Assembly (NCBI GenBank): GCA_964519955.1
Contig: CAZFLM010000020.1
Location: forward strand, 25,787-89,786
Length of the DNA stretch: 64,000 nt
DNA from: CAZFLM01 sp964519955
Lineage (GTDB): Bacteria > Armatimonadota > Chthonomonadetes > Chthonomonadales > CAJBBX01
Direction of reading: 5' to 3'
This document shows positions 24,594-35,910 of the stretch, one piece after another; within the stretch, counting starts at the first letter, position 1; each line of letters starts with the position of its first letter. The translations under genes were made by a program, and so were the position numbers. The notes below the pieces were generated by a model, which worked only from the letters and a program-made list of their open reading frames with translations, had not been told where the DNA came from and did not search any database.

Positions 24594-26925
24594 CGCGTTC
24601 CTCCGCGGCCCCTATCAGGGCCGCCACGGCCTGGCCCGCTGCGATCCCACCGTCGTTCGGCGGTATGCGCTGGTGCCAGTATGGGGCGAAGCCGGCCTCG
24701 CGCAGCGCGCACACGGTCAGCTCCGTAAGCAGTCGGTTCTGGAAACACCCTCCGGTGAGCACCACGTGCCGCTCTCCGGCCTTCTCCGCGGCCCGCACGA
24801 TCGCCGTCGCCAGCGTGCGGTGGAACCGCCCGGCGATCACCGGCACGGGCACGCCGATCGCCATGGCCTCGACGATCGAGCGGATGCACGGGCCCCAGTC
24901 GAGCGTCGCGGGCTCGCCGTCGACCCACGGCATGGGATAGTACCCGGCATTGGCGCTCGCGGTCGCGGCGAACTCCAGCTCCATCGCGGCCTGGCCCTCG
25001 TGGCGCACCTTGCCGCGCAGCCCGACGAGCGCCGCCACCGCGTCGAACAGCCGCCCCGCGCTGGAGGTGAGCGGCGCGTTCATGCCGGTGTCGATGAGCC
25101 GCGTCAGGTTGCGCCCCTCGGCCTCCGAGAAGCCCAGCCGCGCCGCCTGCTCGGCGATGTCGATGTCCGGCAGCTCGGCAATGGCCCCCAGCGCGGTCCG
25201 GCGGGGCTCCTTGATGGCTGCTTCGCCGCCCGGCAACCGGAACGGGCGCAGCCTGGCTACTCGTTCGAACGCAGCACCGTCGACCCGCAGGAACTCGCCG
25301 CCCCACACCGTCCCGTCCGTCCCGTACCCCGTCCCGTCCCACGAGACGCCCAGCACCGGCCCGCGCAGGTCGTTGTCCGCCATACACGCCAGCACGTGCG
25401 CGTGGTGGTGCTGAACGCCGACCTTGGCGCCCGTCATCCGTTCCGCCGCCCGCGTCGACAGGTAGTCCGGGTGCAGGTCGTGCGCCACTCTGGTCTGCTC
25501 GGGCATCTCGTACAGCGCCCGCAGGTCGTCCGCGACGCGCCGGAACGCGCCGAACGCCTCCGCGTTGTCCAAGTCGCCGATGTGCTGGCTCAGGAACACC
25601 TGTCCGCCCGTCGCTACGGCCACCGCGTTCTTAAGCTGCGCGCCGACCGCCAGCACGGCCCCTTGCGGCACGCTCGCCGGCGGCGGCAGGGGCGCGTAGC
25701 CGCGCGCCCGGCGCATCACCTGCTCGCGGCCCAGCACGATCCGGACCACCGAGTCGTCCACATGCCGCGCGATCGGCCGGTTGTGCGTCAGGAAGGTATC
25801 CGCGATGTCGGCCAGCCGCTCGAGCGCCTCTCCCTCGTCGATGCAGATGGGCTCGTCCGACCTGTTGCCACTGGTGGCGACGATCGGGAAGCCCAGCTCG
25901 CGCATCAGCAGGTGGTGCAGCGGCGTGTAGGGCAGCATCACCCCGAGATACGGGTTCGGGTACGACGACGCTCCGTCCGCGGTCACCGCGCCGGGAACGA
26001 CGCTCGGCGCGAGATGCGATGCGGCCTCGCGGCGGCGTTCGAGAAGCACGATGGGGCTCTCCGCTGACCGCAGGAGTCGTTCCTCCTGGTCGTTGGTGGC
26101 GCACAGGTCGCGGACGGCCTGGAGCGAGGGCAGCATCACCGCCAGCGGCTTCTCCTCGCGCCTCTTGCGCGCTCGCAGCTCGCGCACCGTCGCCTCGTCC
26201 CGCGCGTCGCAGATGAGCTGGTAGCCGCCCAGCCCCTTCACCGCCACGATGCGCCCGCGCCGGATGTCCTCGCAGGCCGCGAGGAGCGCGGCGTCGGCCT
26301 TCGCCGTGGGTGCCCCCGACGCGTCGCGGTACGTCAGGCGAGGGCCGCAGACCGGGCACGCGGTCGGCTGCGCGTGGAAGCGGCGGTCGACGGGGTAGTC
26401 GTACTCGCGGCGGCAGTCGGCGCACATCTCGAAGCCGCGCATCGTGGTGTTCGGCCGATCGTAGGGCAGCGACAGCACGATGGAGTAACGCGGCCCGCAG
26501 TTGGTGCAGTTGATGAACGGGTACCGGTACCGCCGGTCGGCCGGGTCGAGCATTTCGCTCAGGCAGTCGTCGCACACGGCCAGGTCCGGCAGCACGACCA
26601 CCGACTTCTCGCCCGCGTCGTCGCTGTGCCGGATCTCGAAGTGCTCGAAGCCGGCGGGGTCCAGCTCGACCGCCTCCATGCTCAGGATGCGCGCATGGGC
26701 GGGACACTCGGTGCGCACCCGCTGGCGGAACTCGGTGAGGGCGGGCGAGGGACCGTCCACCTCGATGAAGACGCCCTGCGCCGAGTTGAGCACCCAGCCG
26801 TGCAGGCGCATCTCCGTCGCCAGGCGGTACACGAAGGGGCGGAAGCCGACGCCCTGCACCGCCCCGCGGATCACGACCCGGAGCCGGCGAAGTGCGTGTT
26901 CGGTTGAGGACGAGCGGTGGGACAC
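24571..26925 (-). CDS. hypF: carbamoyltransferase HypF
   Basis: HypF uses carbamoyl phosphate and ATP to carbamoylate the C-terminal cysteine of HypE. The 784-residue protein shows all four parts in order. These are the acylphosphatase domain (VVIRGAVQGVGFRPF, about 17-31), two zinc-finger pairs (CDDC, CTNCGP, CADC and CPVCGP between about 118 and 197), the YrdC-like domain (KGLGGYQLICDA onward) and the Kae1-like domain (HHHAHVLACMADN and LSSAGRLFDAVAAL-type motif). The start codon is GTG at 26925 with CGGAG upstream. The gene overlaps hypC by 23 bp. The 109-bp gap to maeB upstream holds a strong hairpin. Confidence 0.98.
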   Translation of the reverse strand: MSHRSSSTEHALRRLRVVIRGAVQGVGFRPFVYRLATEMRLHGWVLNSAQGVFIEVDGPSPALTEFRQRVRTECPAHARILSMEAVELDPAGFEHFEIRHSDDAGEKSVVVLPDLAVCDDCLSEMLDPADRRYRYPFINCTNCGPRYSIVLSLPYDRPNTTMRGFEMCADCRREYDYPVDRRFHAQPTACPVCGPRLTYRDASGAPTAKADAALLAACEDIRRGRIVAVKGLGGYQLICDARDEATVRELRARKRREEKPLAVMLPSLQAVRDLCATNDQEERLLRSAESPIVLLERRREAASHLAPSVVPGAVTADGASSYPNPYLGVMLPYTPLHHLLMRELGFPIVATSGNRSDEPICIDEGEALERLADIADTFLTHNRPIARHVDDSVVRIVLGREQVMRRARGYAPLPPPASVPQGAVLAVGAQLKNAVAVATGGQVFLSQHIGDLDNAEAFGAFRRVADDLRALYEMPEQTRVAHDLHPDYLSTRAAERMTGAKVGVQHHHAHVLACMADNDLRGPVLGVSWDGTGYGTDGTVWGGEFLRVDGAAFERVARLRPFRLPGGEAAIKEPRRTALGAIAELPDIDIAEQAARLGFSEAEGRNLTRLIDTGMNAPLTSSAGRLFDAVAALVGLRGKVRHEGQAAMELEFAATASANAGYYPMPWVDGEPATLDWGPCIRSIVEAMAIGVPVPVIAGRFHRTLATAIVRAAEKAGERHVVLTGGCFQNRLLTELTVCALREAGFAPYWHQRIPPNDGGIAAGQAVAALIGAAEERDVLGGTG

Positions 26926-26948
26926 GGCCTACTCCGGGGGATATGCGT

Positions 26949-27001
26949 GGGGCCGGCGCTCTGCGGTCCGCCGTGCGGTGCGTCCGCTTCGCGCCGGCCC
27001 C
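26949..27001 (-). promoter_or_regulatory. strong hairpin between maeB and hypF
   Basis: GGGGCCGGCGC (26949-26959) and GCGCCGGCCCC (26991-27001) are perfect 11-bp complements. The 31-base loop has further GCGG/CCGC pairings. It sits in the only sizeable gap of the hyp operon, just upstream of the hypF ribosome site. There is no T-run on either side, so it is more likely an mRNA-stability or attenuation element than a simple terminator. Confidence 0.55.
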
Positions 27002-27034
27002 ATGGAGGTGCCACCTGGTTGGACGCCGCCGTGG

Positions 27035-29289
<2,255 letters not shown>

Positions 29290-29290
<1 letters not shown>

Positions 29291-30003
29291 CAGAGTTGCC
29301 TCCCTTGGCCGGTCGGCGTCTCGGCGCCGGCCGATCCGACACTCGGTATCCTCGCGCGGAGGAGATCGTACCACTCGGACATGCCCTGGCCAGACCGCGA
29401 CGACAGCTCCAGGATGCGGGCCTGCGGCGCGATCCGCGAGATGGCCTCGTGTGCGGCTGCGCGGTCGAAACCGGTGGCCTCGGCCAGGTCGATCTTCGTG
29501 ATGAGTGCGATGTCGGCGGACTTGAATAGGGTCGGGTACTTGGCAGGCTTGTCCTCGCCCTCCGTCACGGAAAGAAGGACGACGCGCAGCGCCTCGCCAA
29601 GGTCGTAGGCCGCTGGGCACACCAGGTTGCCCACGTTCTCGATAAAAAGCAGGCGCAGGTCCGGGCTATCGACGTCAGGCAGCGCGCGCGCCACCATCTT
29701 GGCGTCGAGGTGGCAGATGTCGCCTGTGGCGATCTGCACGACCTTCGCGCCGTGCCCGGCCAGCCGCCGAGCATCATTGTCGGTTGCCAGGTCGCCCACG
29801 ATTACGGCGCTCGTCAGCTCGCCGCTCAGGTCGGCAAGCGTGCGCTCCAGCAGTGCGGTCTTGCCGGAGCCCGGCGAGGACAGCATGTTCGCGGCGAGGA
29901 TGCCGCGCGCTCGGAACGTCGCCCGGTTGTCCTCGGCCAACTGCGTGTTGCGGCTCAGGATCGCCTCATGGATGTGCAGCGTACGCGGCGCTCCGTCGGT
30001 CAT
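29290..30003 (-). CDS. hypB: hydrogenase nickel-insertion GTPase HypB
   Basis: HypB is the GTPase that, with HypA, delivers nickel to the hydrogenase large subunit. The 237-residue protein has the P-loop SSPGSGKT (about 41-48), the metal-site block GDICHLDAKMV, ENVGNLVCPAAYDLGE, and the base-recognition motif ITKIDLAEA. It lacks both the N-terminal CxxCGC high-affinity nickel site and the histidine-rich nickel-storage stretch found in some homologues, so it is the minimal form. ATG 30003 is preceded by GGAGG located in the end of hypA. Its stop codon overlaps the maeB start. Confidence 0.97.
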
Positions 30004-30005
30004 GC

Positions 30006-30347
30006 TCACTCGACCTCCATCTGGACGAGGTCGATCTCGCGACCCCGACGTACCTGGGCGCTGCGCTCGCCGCACTGCGGGCACCCGAAGACCATGCCCT
30101 GCGGCTCGAACTCGGCGGCGCACCCCGGGCAGTAGCATACCACGGGCACGTCCTCGATGATCAGGCGCGCTCCCTCGGCCAGCGTGCCGGGGGTGAGCAC
30201 CTCGAACGCGAACTCCAGCGCGTCGCGCACCACGCCGGAGAGCGCGCCGATGCGCATCGTCAGGCTCTCGATCCGGCTGGCGCCCGCTTCTTGGGCACGG
30301 GCAACCGCGATGTCCAGCGTGCCCTGCATCAGCGATACTTCATGCAT
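30006..30347 (-). CDS. hypA: hydrogenase nickel-insertion protein HypA
   Basis: HypA binds nickel at its N-terminal Met-His and carries a structural zinc. The 113-residue protein starts MHEVSLMQGTLDIA, with the required His2 and Glu3. It has two zinc-binding CxxC pairs, CPGC (about residue 73) and CPQC (about residue 88), in the usual positions. ATG 30347 lies 4 bp after the stop of the maturation protease gene, and hypB starts 2 bp after its own stop. Confidence 0.97.
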   Translation of the reverse strand: MHEVSLMQGTLDIAVARAQEAGASRIESLTMRIGALSGVVRDALEFAFEVLTPGTLAEGARLIIEDVPVVCYCPGCAAEFEPQGMVFGCPQCGERSAQVRRGREIDLVQMEVE

Positions 30348-30351
30348 TCGA

Positions 30352-30807
30352 TCAGCTCCCCGCCGCGGCCGACAGCACCGAGCGCGCCAGTTCGATGGCC
30401 TCCTCGATGCCGGCCAGCGTGTCGGGCGATAGGTCTTCCCCGAAGCCCATCTGCCGCGCAGGGATCTGGATGAGCCAGCCGATCGGCGCACGGCCATAGG
30501 CGAACTCGGCCAGCGCCAGCAGATCGCCCGGCCCGGCGGCGTGGTTGCCGGCGTCCTGCTCGTCGCGCCTGCGTACCTCGCTCAGCGAGACGCGCGCCAG
30601 CCCGGGATCGGCGCTTGCGTCGACGAACACGACGACGTCCGCCTCCGCCAGGGGCGCGGCGATCTCAGGAGTGAGCTGGTGGAGCGCCAGCGCCTCGACC
30701 CCGGGGAGCGATAGCTCAGCGACGCGCTCGGCGACGAGCGGCCCGGCGCCGTCGTCCTGCCTGAGCGTGTTGCCGTAACCGATGAGTACTGCCTTCGTGG
30801 TGGACAT
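30352..30807 (-). CDS. hydrogenase maturation protease (HyaD/HycI family)
   Basis: This nickel-dependent endopeptidase family removes the C-terminal extension of the hydrogenase large subunit once the metal centre is complete. The 151-residue protein has the family opening VLIGYGNTLRQDDGAGPLVAE with the first metal-binding acidic residue. DVVVFVDASADPG supplies the second Asp. The region near HAAGPGDLLALAEFAYG would hold the His ligand. ATG 30807 is used. It is the first gene of the operon and lies divergent to groES across a 292-bp region. The specific name (HyaD, HycI, HoxW) cannot be fixed. Confidence 0.9.
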   Translation of the reverse strand: MSTTKAVLIGYGNTLRQDDGAGPLVAERVAELSLPGVEALALHQLTPEIAAPLAEADVVVFVDASADPGLARVSLSEVRRRDEQDAGNHAAGPGDLLALAEFAYGRAPIGWLIQIPARQMGFGEDLSPDTLAGIEEAIELARSVLSAAAGS

Positions 30808-30887
30808 GAGGATTCGCCGTGGCGAGGATTCGGGACGGGCCGCCGAGATTCCTGCGCCAATCCGTTTGCGCAAATCGTGTCAGAGCC

Positions 30888-30917
30888 TTGAATCGGCCCT
30901 GGGGCTTGTTGTATACT
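30888..30917 (+). promoter_or_regulatory. sigma70-like promoter of groES-groEL
   Basis: TTGAAT (30888-30893) and TATACT (30912-30917) are spaced 18 bp apart. The predicted start near 30924 falls at the edge of the CIRCE operator, the normal arrangement for HrcA control. Confidence 0.75.
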
Positions 30918-30926
30918 TCCCTCCGG

Positions 30927-30953
30927 TTAGCACTCCAGGCTGTCGAGTGCTAA
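30927..30953 (+). promoter_or_regulatory. CIRCE operator (HrcA binding site)
   Basis: TTAGCACTC (30927-30935), nine bases, then GAGTGCTAA (30945-30953) match the CIRCE consensus exactly. HrcA binds this inverted repeat to repress chaperonin genes until heat stress. It lies about 150 bp upstream of groES, in the transcribed leader. Confidence 0.97.
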
Positions 30954-31099
30954 GCCCGGCAGGCGCGGTACCGACGGAAGGACGCGGCAAGCGGCGTCCC
31001 TACAGGTTCGCAGGACGGTGCTTCCGCCTGCCCCAGCACGGTTGCACACATGCGGCGCTTCGGCGCTGCACTCTCTCATACTACTCAGGAGGAGCAACA

Positions 31100-31390
31100 A
31101 TGGCGCTGAAACCCCTGGCGGATCGGCTCATCGTCAAGCCCCTGGAAGCCGAAGAGGTCACCGCGGGTGGCATCGTGCTGCCCGACTCGGCCAAGGAGAA
31201 GCCCACCAAGGGCGAGGTGATCGCGGCGGGTCCCGGCAAGGTGCTCGACAATGGCAAGACGGCGGCGATGGAAGTGAAGGTCGGCGACACGATCTACTAC
31301 GGCAAGTACGCCGGCACCGAGGTCAAGGTGGGTGGGACGGACTACGTCATCCTGCGGCAGGACGACGTGCTGGCCGTTCTCGATAAGTAG
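31100..31390 (+). CDS. groES: co-chaperonin GroES
   Basis: GroES caps the GroEL ring during ATP-driven protein folding. The 96-residue protein is of normal length and has MALKPLADRLIVKPLEAEE, the mobile-loop region TAGGIVLPDSAKEKPTKGEV (about 22-41), and the conserved core VGDTIYYGKYAGTEVK. ATG 31100 follows CAGGAGGAGCAACA, a strong ribosome site. A CIRCE site and promoter lie upstream, and groEL follows after 38 bp. Confidence 0.99.
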   Translation: MALKPLADRLIVKPLEAEEVTAGGIVLPDSAKEKPTKGEVIAAGPGKVLDNGKTAAMEVKVGDTIYYGKYAGTEVKVGGTDYVILRQDDVLAVLDK

Positions 31391-31428
31391 CTTCCGCTCG
31401 TTCAGGCATCCGGAGTCAGGAGGAATAG

Positions 31429-33060
<1,632 letters not shown>

Positions 33061-33064
33061 GATC

Positions 33065-33097
33065 AGTAGCTAGTAGCGAGTAGCTAGTAGCGAGTAG
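33065..33097. repeat. GTAGCGAGTAGCTA simple repeat, block 1
   Basis: Overlapping TAGTAGCGAGTAGC units directly follow the groEL stop. The same low-complexity motif recurs at 33150-33183, 37454-37520 and 39553-39575. Confidence 0.75.
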
Positions 33098-33102
33098 AAC
33101 GG

Positions 33103-33148
33103 CGGGGCGCGGGGTTCCTTTCGGGGGGCCTCGCGCCCCGTTTGGTTT
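33103..33148 (+). terminator. rho-independent terminator of groES-groEL
   Basis: CGGGGCGCG (33103-33111) and CGCGCCCCG (33132-33140) form a perfect 9-bp stem, followed at once by TTTGGTTT. It lies 43 bp after the groEL stop. Confidence 0.8.
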
Positions 33149-33200
33149 GAGTAGCGAGTAGTCAGGAGCGAGTAGCGAGTAGGACGACGGGCTACGCCCC

Positions 33201-33271
33201 GAAGCCCCCGCCCCTTGCGGGAGGGGGTTGGGGGAGGGGTTGCCCGGCTCGGCAGGCGGCGGCGCGGGGCG
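33201..33271. repeat. GC-rich hairpin repeat family A, copy 3, with CTCGGCAGGCGG tail
   Basis: The core CCCCCGCCCCTTGCGGGAG and G-rich tail are identical to copy 2. It is extended by CTCGGCAGGCGGCGGC at 33248 onward, which copy 4 also has. Confidence 0.85.
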
Positions 33272-33370
33272 GCGGGACGTTTGGCGGCGGGTTGAGGCAA
33301 CCGGGTTGAAACCCGGCCCTGCGTTGGTCGAAGCCCCCTGCGGGGACTGGGGTTGTGCGTCGCGATTGGG

Positions 33371-33438
33371 GCCCCCGCCCCTTGCGGGAGGGGGTTGGGG
33401 GAGGGGTTGCCGCCCTCGGCAGGCGGCGGCGCGGGGCG
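33371..33438. repeat. GC-rich hairpin repeat family A, copy 4
   Basis: Same core as copy 3, followed by the same CTCGGCAGGCGGCGGC extension (from 33415). Copies 3 and 4 thus share a unit of roughly 68 bp, spaced about 168 bp apart. Confidence 0.85.
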
Positions 33439-33511
33439 ATGCGCGGCTCGCTGGTCCGACCCCTCGCGCGAGGGGACGGGCGCACGCCGCTGAGACCCGG
33501 GCGCTGGTCCG

Positions 33512-33871
33512 TTACCGGCTGCCGACGTCCACGTGTTGCTCGCTGTCGGCCGGGCGCTCAGTTGGCGCCGCAGCCTGGGTGGGCTCGGCGTGCCGCTCGG
33601 AGCACTGGAGTGCGGGCGCCTGCCCACCTGCCCAGTCCTCGCCGTTGGGGTGCAGGGCCTGCTCGGACCACACGATCGCCATGATCCCAGGGCCGATGCC
33701 GGCAAGTGACTGCGCCCAACTGCGCGGGTCGAGGATGAGCATCGCGGCGGAACCCAACAGGATCAGACCTCGCATGCCTCGAAGCACGTAGGCGGCCCAC
33801 CGACCGTTCGTCGGCACATCGCCCGCGGCGGGGCGCTCCGGAGGCATCGGTTCGGTTGGGCTAGTGCGCAT
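33512..33871 (-). CDS. small putative membrane protein of unknown function
   Basis: A 119-residue protein with one clear hydrophobic segment (GLILLGSAAMLIL, about 35-47) and possibly a second around AGIGPGIMAIVW. The C-terminal half is polar. I do not recognise a family. ATG 33871 overlaps the last 11 bases of the upstream cysteine-rich gene, so the two are likely translated together. That coupling is the main support for it being real. The stop is TAA at 33512. Confidence 0.5.
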   Translation of the reverse strand: MRTSPTEPMPPERPAAGDVPTNGRWAAYVLRGMRGLILLGSAAMLILDPRSWAQSLAGIGPGIMAIVWSEQALHPNGEDWAGGQAPALQCSERHAEPTQAAAPTERPADSEQHVDVGSR

Positions 33872-34367
33872 GCCAGGAATCGCTCAGGGGTGCTGCGTCC
33901 TTCCAGTACTCGATCAGGGCCTTGATGCAGTGGAGCATGTTGCCGTCCGGATTGACGAACTGGATCGGGAACTGGAAGCACGCGCCGGGGAATGTCTTTC
34001 CAAAGACCGTGATGTCCGTGGCCTTTGGGCAGTCGTCGGTACACGAGATACAGGGCGCCACGCTGTCCCGCACGACGGCCTTCAGCTCATCGTCGAACGC
34101 ACGGCCGTAGTCGCCCGAGAAGAAGAAGACGCGCCAGCGGTCCTCGCTCAGCAGGATGCTGCACAGGTAGTGCGTCCGGTAGGGGATCCTCCAGTAGGCG
34201 GGCCCAAACCACTGCTGCGGCGCCATCTGGTTGGCTCGCAGGTAGGTGACGAAGTCCAGGGCCGTCTGCCGCATACCGCCCCCCAGAAGCGCGATGATCT
34301 CGCTCTCGATCTGGAGAGCAAATCCCTGCGGCGCAGTATCGTCGGGCGCAACGCCGTGGTCGGACAC
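33861..34367 (-). CDS. cysteine-containing hypothetical protein, possible metal binder
   Basis: A 168-residue protein of unknown function. GTG 34367 is chosen because GGCAGGAG lies 9 bases upstream. An ATG at 34454 is in frame but has no ribosome site and adds unconvincing sequence. After a helical start (LDFVTYLRANQMAPQQW) come aromatic beta strands with WRIPYRTHYLC. The segment CISCTDDCPKATDITVFGK, with CxxCxxxC, and a later GACF could bind zinc or iron. The final helix is HCIKALIEYWKD. The pattern recalls uncharacterised proteins in Firmicutes and others that end in a similar Cys-rich block. The small membrane protein gene overlaps its 3' end. Confidence 0.72.
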   Translation of the reverse strand: MSDHGVAPDDTAPQGFALQIESEIIALLGGGMRQTALDFVTYLRANQMAPQQWFGPAYWRIPYRTHYLCSILLSEDRWRVFFFSGDYGRAFDDELKAVVRDSVAPCISCTDDCPKATDITVFGKTFPGACFQFPIQFVNPDGNMLHCIKALIEYWKDAAPLSDSWHAH

Positions 34368-34442
34368 GGTGCTAGCTCCTGCCTGGTGATCTGGCCGCGC
34401 GAGCCTTCCCGACGACGCGGCGTGAGCGATGAGAAGGTTTCT

Positions 34443-34481
34443 GGGGCAGGGCAATCGCCATGTCGGCGACTGCCCTGCCCC
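34443..34481. terminator. strong hairpin downstream of the FucI-like gene
   Basis: GGGGCAGGGCA (34443-34453) and TGCCCTGCCCC (34471-34481) pair perfectly, and an inner TCGCC/GGCGA pair extends the stem. It lies 16 bp beyond the stop of the isomerase-like gene on the - strand. The following bases are only weakly T-rich, so termination is likely but not certain. Confidence 0.6.
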
Positions 34482-34496
34482 TGTTGTCTGTGATGA

Positions 34497-35909
34497 CTAC
34501 CCCTGCGGCGTCGTTACGTGGTGGCCCAGATAGTAACTCAGCGCGTGGACCAGCGGCTCGCGGACGTGGCCCGGGGCGATGCCGACGTGGTGGCGATGGC
34601 CCTTGCGGCCGATGTGCAGCAGCACATCCTGCAGCTCGGGGATCTTCGCCACGCCCGCGCAGCCGAAGAACTCCGGCGGGATCGGGTCGCTCGTGAACTC
34701 GCCCTGGCCCACGTAGAAGTCCAGGTCGCCGTTCTCCGTCATCATGCTGCTGAACGTGAAGTCCATCGGCTTGATGCGGCCGATATTGCAGCCGAAGCCG
34801 CAGCCCTCGCCGACCGCGTTCTTCAGGATCAGGTGGTCGGTGATCTTGCCCTTCGCGGTCATCAGCGACTGGGGCACCGGGCCGCAGTGGAAGAGGATGC
34901 ACTTGTCGTCGTCATCCTCGTAGTTGTTGTTCCAGTCGAGGCACGCGGGCGACTCGCCCGTGGCGCAGGTCAGGGCGTACATGCTCACCGCGTTGCCCAC
35001 ATCCACCTCGCAGGCGGCGGCGATGCACTGGTTGTTCAGGTCGCTCAGCAGGACGCAGGGCGAGATGCCGAGCTGCTTCTGCATCTCCACCCAGCAGCGC
35101 GGGGCGATCGCGTCGAGCTTGTAGTCGTTGATCAGCGTGTCGAACACGACGCCGAGGCGGGTCAGGTGGTCGAACGCCTTGGCCGGCACGCCGCCGAAGT
35201 CCGAATAGCCCTTCAGGTGCTCGGCCTTGTCCTTGTAGGGGGCGCCGTTCGCGTCGATGGCGGCCATCTGGGCGAAGATGTCGGCCAGGTCGAAGGTCTC
35301 CATCGTGATGCCGTGGCGCTGCAGGGCCAGCTCGTCGATGCGCACCGTCTTGAACGCGGAGGTCCGGGCGCCGATGGAGCCGACCACCATCCGCTTCATG
35401 CCCTTGTACACGCGGCAGACGCGGTCGAAGTAGTCGATGTTGTCGGCGAACCGGGGGCTGCTGGGCGCGACGGTGTGCGGCTTGAGGGCGGTGAACTTGA
35501 TGCCGCACTGGTAGAAGACATCCATTATCGAGAACTTGCCGCAGAAGGAGTCGCGGCGAGTCTCGGGGGCCATCTTGGTCATCTCATCCGGATAGGCCTG
35601 GATGTAGATCGGCACGCCGGCGTCGACCAGGGCGGCCATCGCGCCGGTTTCGTCGCCGAAGTTCGGCAGCGAGAGGATGACGCCGTCGTACTTCCCCGCG
35701 TTCTCCTTGAGGAAGTTGGCGTAGATCGCCCCCTCCGCGGGGGTCTCGATCGCGCCGTAGCGGGTCAGCCCCGCATCGAGCGAGATCGTCTTGTGCCCCA
35801 ACTCCGTCAGCCGCTTGGTGACTTCTTCGCGCGCGCTCGCCATCAGCGAGCCGGGGAAGAAGCCGCGGTTGCCGAAGTACAGCGCAAACGTGGACTTCCC
35901 GGCACCCAT
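34497..35909 (-). CDS. L-fucose/L-arabinose isomerase family protein
   Basis: A 470-residue protein of the FucI/AraA-like aldose-ketose isomerase family, which uses Mn2+ to convert aldoses such as L-fucose or L-arabinose to ketoses. The N-terminal open alpha/beta fold opens FALYFGNRGFFPGSL and contains ILSLPNFGDETGA. The C-terminal part carries WVEMQKQLGISPCVLLSDLN, which probably includes the metal-binding acidic residues, and HCGPVPQSL. There is no signal peptide. ATG 35909 starts 1 bp after the stop of the FGGY kinase gene, so isomerase and kinase are co-expressed. Together they would convert a free sugar to a ketose phosphate. Which sugar is used is not clear from the sequence. Confidence 0.86.
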   Translation of the reverse strand: MGAGKSTFALYFGNRGFFPGSLMASAREEVTKRLTELGHKTISLDAGLTRYGAIETPAEGAIYANFLKENAGKYDGVILSLPNFGDETGAMAALVDAGVPIYIQAYPDEMTKMAPETRRDSFCGKFSIMDVFYQCGIKFTALKPHTVAPSSPRFADNIDYFDRVCRVYKGMKRMVVGSIGARTSAFKTVRIDELALQRHGITMETFDLADIFAQMAAIDANGAPYKDKAEHLKGYSDFGGVPAKAFDHLTRLGVVFDTLINDYKLDAIAPRCWVEMQKQLGISPCVLLSDLNNQCIAAACEVDVGNAVSMYALTCATGESPACLDWNNNYEDDDDKCILFHCGPVPQSLMTAKGKITDHLILKNAVGEGCGFGCNIGRIKPMDFTFSSMMTENGDLDFYVGQGEFTSDPIPPEFFGCAGVAKIPELQDVLLHIGRKGHRHHVGIAPGHVREPLVHALSYYLGHHVTTPQG

Positions 35910-35910
35910 G

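Larger units (their letters stand above)
33149..33511. other. 363-bp repeat-rich intergenic region
   Basis: This region holds a GTAGCGAGTAG block (33150-33183) and two copies of family A (separate entries). No coding frame is convincing. Open frames here translate the repeats into proline- and arginine-rich sequence. Confidence 0.7.
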
